Assembly (NCBI RefSeq): GCF_042408365.1
Contig: NZ_JBHOQJ010000107.1
Location: 1-30,832 of the forward strand
Reading direction: 5' to 3'
DNA: 30,832 nt
Source of the DNA: Thermoflexus sp042408365
GTDB lineage: Bacteria; Chloroflexota; Anaerolineae; Thermoflexales; Thermoflexaceae
Positions 1 to 6,745 of this stretch are shown here, piece after piece; position 1 is the first letter of the stretch, and every line of letters begins with the position of its first letter. The notes under the pieces are model-generated. The model was not told the origin of the DNA. It did no database searches and saw only the letters and a list, made by a program, of their open reading frames with translations. Position numbers and translations under genes: made by a program.

Positions 1-21
1 CGGGCCGCCTTCGGCGGCCCG
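1..21. terminator. GC-rich hairpin at window start
   Basis: A perfect 9-bp stem (arms 1-9 and 13-21) closes on a TTC loop. There is no T-run after it, so it may be a terminator for a gene left of the window or a repeat hairpin. The core GCCGCC-TTy-GGCGGC recurs at 30642-30656. A second small hairpin (arms 113-119 and 124-130, loop TTGA, followed by TTT) lies before the first gene. Confidence 0.4.
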
Positions 22-174
22 CACCCCACGAAGTCATAGATACCGAATGGAGCGACTATCAGGGTGGCAAAGAGAGAAAAAACCTTTGGGGGTTAGGGGC
101 CTCGTTTGGAGTCGGGCGCTTGAGCGCCCGTTTCCGCAGATCCCCAAGATCTACAGTCAAAGGATGCCTGCCTC

Positions 175-645
175 ATGGTCGAGGCACTTCCGCCCCACAC
201 GGGTGAGGTTTGGGAGGCGGTCCTCCGCTTTCTGAGCCGTCGCTCCACCCTGACCCTGGCGACCGCCGATGAGAGCGGGCGGCCTTACGCAGCCTCCCTA
301 TACTTCGTCCACGATGAGCGATTGCGGCTTTACTTCCTTTCCTCACCGGAAAGCCGTCACATCTCTCATCTCGCTGTCCGATCGGAAGTCGCTGTGACCA
401 TCCACGGCGAGCCGTGGGATTGGAAGACCATTCAAGGCCTTCAACTGACCGGGACGGCAGATCCGGTTGAGGACGCCGAGGAGCGGGAGCGGGTGATGGC
501 CCGCTATCGGGCGAAGTTCCCCTTCATTGAGGAGTTGCCCCAAGCGCTGGCCCACGCCCGGCTCTATCGGATCACTCCTCACTGGGTGCGGTGGATCGAT
601 AACACGAGGGGGTTCGGCTACCGGGTGGAGTGGCGGTTGCGATGA
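175..645 (+). CDS. Pyridoxamine 5'-phosphate oxidase-like FMN-binding split-barrel protein
   Basis: The 156-residue product has the pattern of the PNPOx-like split beta-barrel family. An N-terminal helix is followed by LTLATADESGRPYAASLYFV, then a strand with RLYFLSSPESRHISHL, which is typical of the FMN-phosphate-binding part. It then has VAVTIHGEPWDWKTIQGLQLTG and a C-terminal strand ending near WIDNTRGFGYRVEW. The family includes flavin-dependent oxidoreductases and haem- or F420-binding proteins, so the substrate cannot be named. The start is the ATG after AAAGGATG at 158-165, about 10 bases upstream. Its stop overlaps the start of the next gene (ATGA at 642-645), so the two are translationally coupled. 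The family call is good; the function is unknown. Confidence 0.8.
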   Translation: MVEALPPHTGEVWEAVLRFLSRRSTLTLATADESGRPYAASLYFVHDERLRLYFLSSPESRHISHLAVRSEVAVTIHGEPWDWKTIQGLQLTGTADPVEDAEERERVMARYRAKFPFIEELPQALAHARLYRITPHWVRWIDNTRGFGYRVEWRLR

Positions 646-1424
646 TCTACCTGCGCGTTCTCCTCCGGTTCTTTAAGGCCAGCCTGATGGCGGCCATGGA
701 ATACCGAGCGGATTTCCTGGCCAACGCCCTGGTCGCTGTGGCCGCTTCCCTCTGGACGCTGGCGGCGCTCCAGGTGTTCTTCCTGCATCGCCCTCGGCTG
801 GGCGGCTGGCGTTATGAAGAAGCCCTCATCGTCGCCGGGCTTTTTATCGCTTTCGAAGGCGTAATGGCCGCCTTCTTCCGACCGAACCTGGAGGAGATCC
901 CGGAAGCCATCCGCCAGGGCACACTGGATTTCATCCTGCTGCGCCCCCTGGACAGTCAGTTCTTGGTCTCCTTCCAGCAGATGCAGGTTTGGCATCTCAC
1001 AGACATCATGCTGGGCCTGGGGGTAGTGGCCTGGGCCCTAAGCCGGCTGGGGTGGCCCTCGCCGGATCGCCTGCTTCTGTTTGGAGTGATGCTGCTCTCT
1101 GGCCTGGTGATCTTTTATTCTTTGTTAATGATCCTGATCACCCTCGCGTTCTGGTTCGTCGAGGTCGGAAACATCATGGAATTGATCTACACTTTCTTTG
1201 AGGCCGGGCGCTTCCCGGTGACCGCTTTCCCCACCTGGATCCGGGTTGTGTTAACCTTTGTTGTCCCCATCGCCTTCATCACCACAGTGCCCGCCCAGGC
1301 GGTCCTGGGTTGGCTGCGCCCTGAAGGGATCCTGGCCGGCCTGCTGATCGCCACGGTCCTCTTCCTAATCAGCCGGGCCTTCTGGCGCTACGCGCTCCGC
1401 CATTACACCAGCGCAGGAGGATAG
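642..1424 (+). CDS. ABC-2 type transporter permease (DUF990-like)
   Basis: A hydrophobic protein of about 260 residues with roughly six membrane segments. The order and motifs (N-terminal YRADFLAN, a middle LDFILLRPLDSQFLVS stretch, a C-terminal FPVTAFPTWIRVVLTFVVPIAF) match the ABC-2 permeases known as DUF990/COG3694, which usually work with a second permease and an ATPase. A GTG at 630 is also in frame, but the ATG at 642 overlaps the previous stop as ATGA and has GGAG about 11 bases upstream, so I chose it. No partner ATPase lies next to it: the upstream gene is an FMN-binding protein and the downstream gene (topA) is convergent. Partners may lie left of the window. The exported substrate is unknown. 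Confidence 0.85.
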   Translation: MIYLRVLLRFFKASLMAAMEYRADFLANALVAVAASLWTLAALQVFFLHRPRLGGWRYEEALIVAGLFIAFEGVMAAFFRPNLEEIPEAIRQGTLDFILLRPLDSQFLVSFQQMQVWHLTDIMLGLGVVAWALSRLGWPSPDRLLLFGVMLLSGLVIFYSLLMILITLAFWFVEVGNIMELIYTFFEAGRFPVTAFPTWIRVVLTFVVPIAFITTVPAQAVLGWLRPEGILAGLLIATVLFLISRAFWRYALRHYTSAGG

Positions 1425-1465
1425 CGCGCCCCAAAGCATTCCGGCAGCGGGGAGATGGGGTATTT

Positions 1466-1525
1466 TGTAGGGGCACCCCTTGTGGGTGCCCCTAGGCCTG
1501 GGGCAGGCACGAGGCCTGTTCCTAC
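1466..1525. repeat. Double-hairpin intergenic repeat overlapping the topA stop codon
   Basis: Two hairpins in tandem are bounded by GTAGG (1467-1471) and CCTAC (1521-1525). Hairpin one has a perfect 11-bp stem (1468-1478 with 1484-1494, loop CTTGT). Hairpin two pairs 1500-1508 with 1514-1522 (loop ACGAG, two G-U pairs if transcribed from +). Its right end covers the TAG stop of topA (1522-1524 on minus). The first 27 bases recur at 14077-14103 with two differences. It lies between convergent genes and could also terminate transcription, but no T-run follows. Confidence 0.7.
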
Positions 1526-3696
1526 TCGTTCATCTCCTCCAGCTCCAGCTCCGCCAGTGACATCTCCGCTTCACACTTGAGACAGCGTGCGTTCTCCCGG
1601 TTGTTCTGCACCAAGAGCCCCCCGCAGTGTGGGCAGCGAACGCTGAGAGGACGTTTCCATGTGGTGAAGTTGCACGTGGGCCAGTTGCTGCACCCATAGA
1701 AGGTGCGACCCCGTTTGCTCTTCTTCTCCAGAAGCTCTCCGCCACACTGCGGACATGGGACCCCCAGCTTGTTGTAGAAGGGGCGGGTGTAGCGGCACTC
1801 GGGAAAGCGGGTGCAACCGATGAACTTCCCGAAGCGCCCATAACGGATCTGCAGCGGCGCCCCACACTCCGGGCATTGCTCGTCCAGCACCTCGTGGTCC
1901 AGCGAGACCTTCTGGATCCTGGCCAGGGCGGCTTGGAGCTGTTGCTCGAAGGGTCCGTAGAACTGACGCAGCACCTCCACCCAGTCGACCTCGCCCGCTG
2001 CGATCCGATCCAGGTCTTCCTCCATCTGGGCTGTAAAGTTCACATCCATAATGTTGGGGAAGTGCTGGACTAGGAGGTCCGTGACCGTGATCCCCAGCGG
2101 CGTGGGCACCAGGCGCTTGTCCACGCGCTCGACGTAGCCGCGTTGGAAGAGGGTGGAGATGATGGGCGCGTAAGTGCTGGGCCGGCCGATGCCGTATTCC
2201 TCCAGGGCCTTGATCAGGGAGGCCTCGGTATAGCGCGGCGGGGGCTGGGTGAAATGCTGTTCCGGGAGCACCCGCCAGAGGCGCAGCCGCTCGTTGGGCT
2301 CCAGGGGCGGCAGGAGTCCGCCACCCTCCTCCTCTTCCTCTAACTTCGCGTCCTCCTCTCGAGCTTCCTCATAGACCACCAGGAAGCCCGGGAAGCGAAT
2401 GACGGAGCCCGTGGCCCGGAAGAGATAGCGCGGGTTCTCCAAGGCCTCCAGGGGGATCTCCCCATCCGCGACCAGCGCCTGGGGCACGGCCACGATCTCC
2501 ACCGTCACGGTGTCCAGGATGGCTGGGGCCATCTGGCTGGCCACGAAACGCTTCCAGATTAGCTCATACAGGCGGTACTGATCGCGGTCCAAGTAGGGCT
2601 TCACGGACTCTGGCGTCCGGAACACCGAGGTGGGCCGGATCGCTTCATGAGCCTCCTGGGCGATCCGGGCCCGGGTCTTATAGACGGGGGGCTCCGGCGG
2701 AAGCAGGTGCTCTCCATAGGCCTGGGCGATGAAGCGCCGGGCCTCCTCCTGAGCGAGAGGGGAGATGTTCGTTGAGTCGGTGCGCATATAGGTGATCAGG
2801 CCGACCGAACCTTCCTCCCCAAGGGGCAAGCCTTCGTAGAGCTGCTGGGCCACCGCCATCGTGCGCCGGGCTGTGAAGCCCAAGCGGCGGGAGGCCTCCT
2901 GTTGCATGGTGCTGGTGGTGAAAGGGGCGGCGGGGCGCCGCCGCCGTTCGCCCTTCTTGACGCTGACGACGACGTAGATGGCGCCCTCGAGCTCCGTCAC
3001 CAGCGGGCGCACTTGTTCCTCGTTCTTGAGATCCGGCTCCGCCCCCAGGTAGCGGACCAACCGGGCGCGGAAGGTGCGCTCCTCGTCCTGCTTGCTGAGC
3101 TCGACGGCGATGGTCCAATATTCCTCGGGAACAAAGGTTTGGATCTCCCGTTCCCGCTCCACAATCAGGCGCAGGGCCACCGACTGCACGCGGCCGGCGG
3201 AGAGGCGCCCGCGGACCTTCTCCCAAAGCAGGGGGCTCAGTTTGTAGCCCACCAGCCGGTCGAGGACACGACGGGCTTGCTGGGCGTTCACCAGCTGCAT
3301 ATCGATGCCGCGGGGATGGGCGAAGGCCTCCCGGATCGCCGGCTCAGTGATCTCGTGGAAGACCACGCGGCGCAGCTTGGAGGGTGGGATGTGGGTGACC
3401 TCCGTCAGGTGCCAGGCGATGGCTTCCCCCTCCCGATCGGGGTCCGTGGCCAGGTAGACCTCGTCTGCCTCCTTCACGGCTTCCCGCAGCTCCCGCACCA
3501 CCGCCTGCTTCTCTTTCGGCACGCGGTAGGTCGGCTTGAAGCCGTTTTCGATATCCACCGCCAGTTGCGATTTCAATAGATCCCGCACGTGACCGATCGA
3601 CGCCTTCACGATAAACCCCCGGCCCAGGATGCGGCTCACCGTCCGAGCCTTCGCCGGGGATTCGACGATCACTAAGCGCGTTCCTTTCTCCGCCAT
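1522..3696 (-). CDS. topA: DNA topoisomerase I (type IA)
   Basis: The 724-residue protein relaxes negatively supercoiled DNA by cutting one strand through a 5'-phosphotyrosine link. The Toprim domain is N-terminal, with VESPAK at 11-16 and the Mg-binding ATDPDREGE at 83-91. SAGRVQSVALR lies near 167. The catalytic tyrosine is Tyr303 in GLITYMRTDS. The C-terminal part has three Cys4-type zinc ribbons, each opening with CPxCG or CPHCG, that bind single-stranded DNA. Length and architecture are normal for a bacterial TopA. The ATG is preceded by GGAGGGAGGAA. It lies downstream of manC on the same strand with a 199-base gap, so it may have its own promoter. The last codons (EEMNE-stop) run into a repeat, so the native C-terminus may have been altered slightly. 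Confidence 0.97.
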   Translation of the reverse strand: MAEKGTRLVIVESPAKARTVSRILGRGFIVKASIGHVRDLLKSQLAVDIENGFKPTYRVPKEKQAVVRELREAVKEADEVYLATDPDREGEAIAWHLTEVTHIPPSKLRRVVFHEITEPAIREAFAHPRGIDMQLVNAQQARRVLDRLVGYKLSPLLWEKVRGRLSAGRVQSVALRLIVEREREIQTFVPEEYWTIAVELSKQDEERTFRARLVRYLGAEPDLKNEEQVRPLVTELEGAIYVVVSVKKGERRRRPAAPFTTSTMQQEASRRLGFTARRTMAVAQQLYEGLPLGEEGSVGLITYMRTDSTNISPLAQEEARRFIAQAYGEHLLPPEPPVYKTRARIAQEAHEAIRPTSVFRTPESVKPYLDRDQYRLYELIWKRFVASQMAPAILDTVTVEIVAVPQALVADGEIPLEALENPRYLFRATGSVIRFPGFLVVYEEAREEDAKLEEEEEGGGLLPPLEPNERLRLWRVLPEQHFTQPPPRYTEASLIKALEEYGIGRPSTYAPIISTLFQRGYVERVDKRLVPTPLGITVTDLLVQHFPNIMDVNFTAQMEEDLDRIAAGEVDWVEVLRQFYGPFEQQLQAALARIQKVSLDHEVLDEQCPECGAPLQIRYGRFGKFIGCTRFPECRYTRPFYNKLGVPCPQCGGELLEKKSKRGRTFYGCSNWPTCNFTTWKRPLSVRCPHCGGLLVQNNRENARCLKCEAEMSLAELELEEMNE

Positions 3697-3895
3697 TTCC
3701 TCCCTCCGATGGCTCTAACTTTGGGGGATGAGCCAGGCTGGCTGTGATCAGCCACGCCCCTGTCCATTGTCCATCTCACACCCGGCCCATCCTCCCAAAT
3801 CCCTCAAGAAATCGATCGATCCGCTGCTCTCTCTTCTCTCTACAGCCCTTTGGACTGCGGGGAAGAGGTACGGGCCACTCCACGCAGCCTGCACC

Positions 3896-4978
3896 TCACA
3901 GATATTCATTCCGTCCTTCTCGCTTCAACATCTCCACTAACAGGCGAACATCCTGAGCCCGCTCGCGGTGGCAGACCAAGAGCACATCCTCAGTGTCCAC
4001 AATGATGAGATCCTGAATACCGAGGGTAGCCACCAGCCGGCCGTTTCCGAAAATTAATGAGCCAGAGGTGTCCAGCCCCAGATGCTCAGCCCCCAGGACC
4101 ACATTGCTCTGATCGTCGGTGGCGAGGATGTCCAAGAGCGCTGCCCAGCTGCCGATATCGTTCCAGCCGAACTCCGCTGGGATCAGAGCGACCTCCTGCG
4201 CTTTCTCCATCACGCCGTAATCGATGCTCATGTTGGGCATCTCCGGCCAGATCCGGCGCATGACCGCCGTCTCCTCCGACGTCCCGAGGGCCGCCTCCAG
4301 GGTCCGCAGCCCGGCGGCGAGCTCCGGCATGTTCCGCTCGATCTCCTCCAAGATGCGATCGACCCGCCAGATGAACATCCCGCTGTTCCAGAAGTGGCGA
4401 CCGCCGGCCACAAAGTGCTCCGCCGTGGCCAGGTCCGGCTTCTCTCGGAAAGCCAGAACGCGGTAAGCAATGAAGCCCCCGAACCGCCCCAGGGGCTCCC
4501 CCCGCTCGATGTAGCCGAACCCGGTGGCGGGGTAGGTGGGGCGGATGCCCAGGGTGACCAGGAACCCTCTCTCGGCCACCTGGAAGGCCGCCCGTAGCAC
4601 CGCACGAAAACGGGCTTCATCCCGAATGTAATGATCGGCCGGGAGGACGGCCATGATCGCCTGGGGGGTGCGGTGGCGGAGGTGAAGGGCGGCGAGGCCA
4701 ATGGCGGGCGCCGTGTTGCGGCCAATTGGCTCCACCAAGAAGTTCTCCCGCGGGATCTCTGGGGCCTGCTGGATAAGCTCCTCGGCGTGCTCTCGCCCGG
4801 TGACCACCAGGATGTGCTCCGGCTTGAACATCGGGAGCAGGCGATCAACGGTCAGCTGGAACATCGTTCGCTCCCCCAGCAACCGGAGCATCTGCTTGGG
4901 GCGGCTCTGCCGGCTGAGGGGCCACAGCCGTGTGCCGCTCCCTCCAGCCAGGATGACCGCAAAGGGTTCGCCCATCAT
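3896..4978 (-). CDS. manC: Mannose-1-phosphate guanylyltransferase (GDP-mannose pyrophosphorylase)
   Basis: The enzyme makes GDP-mannose from GTP and mannose-1-phosphate, for glycans and glycosylated compounds. The N-terminus has the nucleotidyltransferase signature GGSGTRLWPLSR (12-23) followed by RPKQ. Further on are GRNTAPAIGLAALHL, EKPD and WNSGMFIW, all typical of the ManC/CpsB catalytic domain. At 360 residues it has only this domain plus the short left-handed helix region, with no fused phosphomannose isomerase. The open frame extends to 5017, but ATG at 4978 has GGGGAGG seven bases upstream. A second ATG follows at 4975. It is transcribed away from aroQ across a hairpin-rich gap. A guanylyltransferase for a different sugar cannot be excluded, but this is the best match. 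Confidence 0.92.
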   Translation of the reverse strand: MMGEPFAVILAGGSGTRLWPLSRQSRPKQMLRLLGERTMFQLTVDRLLPMFKPEHILVVTGREHAEELIQQAPEIPRENFLVEPIGRNTAPAIGLAALHLRHRTPQAIMAVLPADHYIRDEARFRAVLRAAFQVAERGFLVTLGIRPTYPATGFGYIERGEPLGRFGGFIAYRVLAFREKPDLATAEHFVAGGRHFWNSGMFIWRVDRILEEIERNMPELAAGLRTLEAALGTSEETAVMRRIWPEMPNMSIDYGVMEKAQEVALIPAEFGWNDIGSWAALLDILATDDQSNVVLGAEHLGLDTSGSLIFGNGRLVATLGIQDLIIVDTEDVLLVCHRERAQDVRLLVEMLKREGRNEYL

Positions 4979-5075
4979 TCCTCCACCTCCCCAATCCCCG
5001 GGATCCCTGCTTCCCAAGCGCGATCTAAGGTTTCCTCATGATTCTGAGTTACACAGTTGGTTCCCTCGTGGGGGC

Positions 5076-5118
5076 TTGGTGGCGAGCCGGACGCTAAAGG
5101 CGCCCGGCTCGCCACCAA
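5076..5118. repeat. 15-bp perfect inverted repeat
   Basis: Arms 5076-5090 and 5104-5118 pair perfectly (core GGCGAGCCGG). The + strand continues AATATTTTTC, which resembles a weak intrinsic terminator, yet no + strand gene ends here. It could end an unannotated small RNA, or be a repeat hairpin. Confidence 0.6.
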
Positions 5119-5185
5119 AATATTTTTCATCTCCCCTTCCCACGGCCTAAAGTGGGAGATGGGGCCCTTGGCCTCTCCACCCTCT

Positions 5186-5227
5186 CTTTCCCTCCCCACA
5201 GCCCATGGGGCTATGGTGAGGAGGAAG
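5186..5227. repeat. Palindromic repeat, copy 1
   Basis: CCTCCCCACAGCCC-ATG-GGGCTATGGTGAGGAGG, flanked by CTTTC and AAG. It is the most diverged of three intergenic palindromes that share CAGCCC-loop-GGGCT at the centre. Confidence 0.45.
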
Positions 5228-5303
5228 CGGCCATTTGCTCCCCCGCTGAATATCCCCAAAATTAAAACTTCAGGTACACAAAGCCATAGGCAGTCATCCC
5301 CAT

Positions 5304-5356
5304 CCGTCTTCCCCTCCCTCCTCGTGCGATGAAGTCCCACAGGGAGGGGAAGACGG
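5304..5356. repeat. 16-bp perfect inverted repeat with 21-base loop
   Basis: Left arm 5304-5319 reads CCGTCTTCCCCTCCCT and right arm 5341-5356 is its exact reverse complement. The arms are strand-biased (pyrimidine-rich left, purine-rich right). It lies about 190 bases upstream of aroQ. No T-run follows on either strand. Confidence 0.65.
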
Positions 5357-5543
5357 GCATGGAGCCTTCCCGCTTCGCCGGGCGGTGCTCGGATCACTAC
5401 CCGCCATATGGTCCCGGCGGAAAATAACGATACGCAGAACCGGCGGGTTTCGCAACTTCCTGCAGGGATTCCCTGTGGGCAACGGAGGGTCGCTTTGGCG
5501 CTCCCATCGCCCACGAGCAGCGTTCACTTTTAGGAGGTGGTCG

Positions 5544-5987
5544 ATGAACATCCTGGTGCTGCACGGCCCGAACCTGAATCTGCTGGGAACCCGCGAGCCG
5601 CAGATCTATGGGACCACCACCCTCGAAGAGATCAACGCGCAGCTGGAGGAGTGGGCGGCTGCCCACGGCGTCACCCTACGCATCGTTCAGTCCAACCACG
5701 AAGGGGCGCTCATCGATGCCATCCACGAGGCCCGGGGATGGGCGGATGGCATTCTGATCAACCCCGGTGCTCTTCATATCTATGGCTATGCCCTGCGCGA
5801 TGCTATCGTCTCGGTGAACCTCCCGGCCGTGGAAGTCCACATCTCCAACACCCAAGCTCGAGAGGAGTGGCGACGCGTCTCGGTGATCGCCCCGGTCTGC
5901 CGGGGTGTGGTCCTGGGCTTCGGCTGGCGGAGCTATCTGCTGGGGCTCGAGGGGCTTTATGCGTTGTTGAAAGAGGCAAGGGCTTAG
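5544..5987 (+). CDS. aroQ: Type II 3-dehydroquinate dehydratase
   Basis: Catalyses the third step of the shikimate pathway, 3-dehydroquinate to 3-dehydroshikimate, by the type II (anti-elimination) route. The 147-residue protein has the family's opening LHGPNLNLLGTREP and the catalytic lid tyrosine (Tyr22 in QIYG). It also has QSNHEGALIDAIHEA, the NPGALHIYGYALRDA segment and EVHISN with the catalytic histidine. Length is the standard for a subunit of the dodecamer. The frame is open back to 5385, but the ATG at 5544 follows TAGGAGGTGG and starts exactly where family members start. Shikimate kinase and chorismate synthase are elsewhere in this window, so the pathway genes are scattered. Confidence 0.96.
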   Translation: MNILVLHGPNLNLLGTREPQIYGTTTLEEINAQLEEWAAAHGVTLRIVQSNHEGALIDAIHEARGWADGILINPGALHIYGYALRDAIVSVNLPAVEVHISNTQAREEWRRVSVIAPVCRGVVLGFGWRSYLLGLEGLYALLKEARA

Positions 5988-6082
5988 AGAGGCGCGCCGC
6001 TTGATCCCATTGGGAAGCGATAGGGCTTCCCCTGATGAGTTCGTCTCCTCCTCTGACACGCGACCCAGACAGCCTTTTTCGC

Positions 6083-6088
6083 TATAAT
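6083..6088 (+). promoter_or_regulatory. Candidate -10 element (TATAAT) for the DUF4058 gene
   Basis: A perfect TATAAT lies 33 bases before the ATG at 6121. The best -35-like match, CTGACA at 6053-6058, is 24 bases away, too far for a normal spacer, so the call rests on the -10 alone. Confidence 0.3.
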
Positions 6089-6120
6089 GAAAGCCGATGA
6101 GGAGGAGCTGGAGGGCGCTT

Positions 6121-6660
6121 ATGCCTTCTCCTTTCACGGGTATGGATCCATATTGGGAATGGCCGGAGTTGTGGCCAGATTTCCAGAGCAACCTGGCCTC
6201 GGAGATCCAGGCGCATACGGTGATCGAGCTCCTCTCCCCAGCGAACAAACGGGCGGGGCACGACGCGTATCTCGATTCCCGACGCAAGCGGCGGGGCCTG
6301 CTTCGCTCCCCCGTTCATCGGATCGAGAGCGATCGGCTCCGCGGTGGAGAACGTCCTCCCCTTGAGGACCCAGTTCCCCCGGCACCCTATTATGTCGTCC
6401 TCAGCCGGGCGGATCGCCGCCCGACCGTCGAAGTATGGCCGATTCAGCGTTGGGATCCCCTGCCCGTGCTCCCGGTGCCGCTCCTGAAGCCGGATCCGGA
6501 TGCGTCGTTGGATCTGGGGGCAGCCGTGGCTGCGGTCTATGAGCGGGGAGCTTCCAGCGTGCGGATCGATTACCGCCAGCCGCCCCCATCTCCTCCCTTA
6601 TCCGAAGCGGAGGAGGTATGGTTGGAGGCACGGTTGCGGGAGCAGGGATACCGCCGGTAG
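6121..6660 (+). CDS. DUF4058 family protein, internally deleted
   Basis: The N-terminus MPSPFTGMDPYWEWPELWPD and the later IELLSPANKR, SDRLRGGERPP, YVVLSRADRRPTVEVWP and DYRQPPPSPPL are hallmarks of DUF4058, a family of unknown function common in cyanobacteria, planctomycetes and Chloroflexota. Members are usually about 230-260 residues; this one has 179. The opening segment jumps at about residue 30 (LASEIQ to AHTVIELLSP) to the middle of the domain. It therefore seems to lack the roughly 70-90 residue strand-rich stretch that normally separates these motifs. The frame is intact on both sides. The start is the ATG after GGAGGAGCTGGAGG. It may be a non-functional deletion derivative or a shortened variant. 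Confidence 0.75.
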   Translation: MPSPFTGMDPYWEWPELWPDFQSNLASEIQAHTVIELLSPANKRAGHDAYLDSRRKRRGLLRSPVHRIESDRLRGGERPPLEDPVPPAPYYVVLSRADRRPTVEVWPIQRWDPLPVLPVPLLKPDPDASLDLGAAVAAVYERGASSVRIDYRQPPPSPPLSEAEEVWLEARLREQGYRR

Positions 6661-6745
6661 GCGTTGCGGCTCGTTCGCGGTAGGAATGAACGGTCGATCG
6701 CCTTCATGAACCGCCGAACCATTACGGGATGAGATGAGGAGAACG

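Larger units (their letters stand above)
4979..5543. other. 565-base divergent intergenic region with three long hairpins
   Basis: I see no convincing gene here; frames that cross it lack start signals and family resemblance. It must hold the promoters for manC (-) and aroQ (+), but I cannot place either with confidence. Three inverted repeats stand out: a perfect 15-bp stem (5076-5090 with 5104-5118) followed on + by AATATTTTT; an imperfect palindrome (5186-5227) of the family also seen at 16213 and 30587; and a perfect 16-bp stem (5304-5319 with 5341-5356) with a 21-base loop. aroQ has TAGGAGGTGG just before its ATG at 5544. Confidence 0.6.

Noticed and set aside
47..235. Short + strand open frame of 62 codons before the first gene
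   Set aside because: It overlaps the start of the split-barrel gene, has no ribosome site and resembles no family.
3728..3956. Two overlapping + strand frames in the manC-topA gap
   Set aside because: Low-complexity Ser/Pro/His content, no ribosome site, no family resemblance; the gap is most simply topA upstream sequence.
4975..5514. Minus strand frame of 179 codons running through the divergent gap into manC
   Set aside because: It covers the hairpins, has no start signal and no recognisable domain; manC itself starts at 4978.
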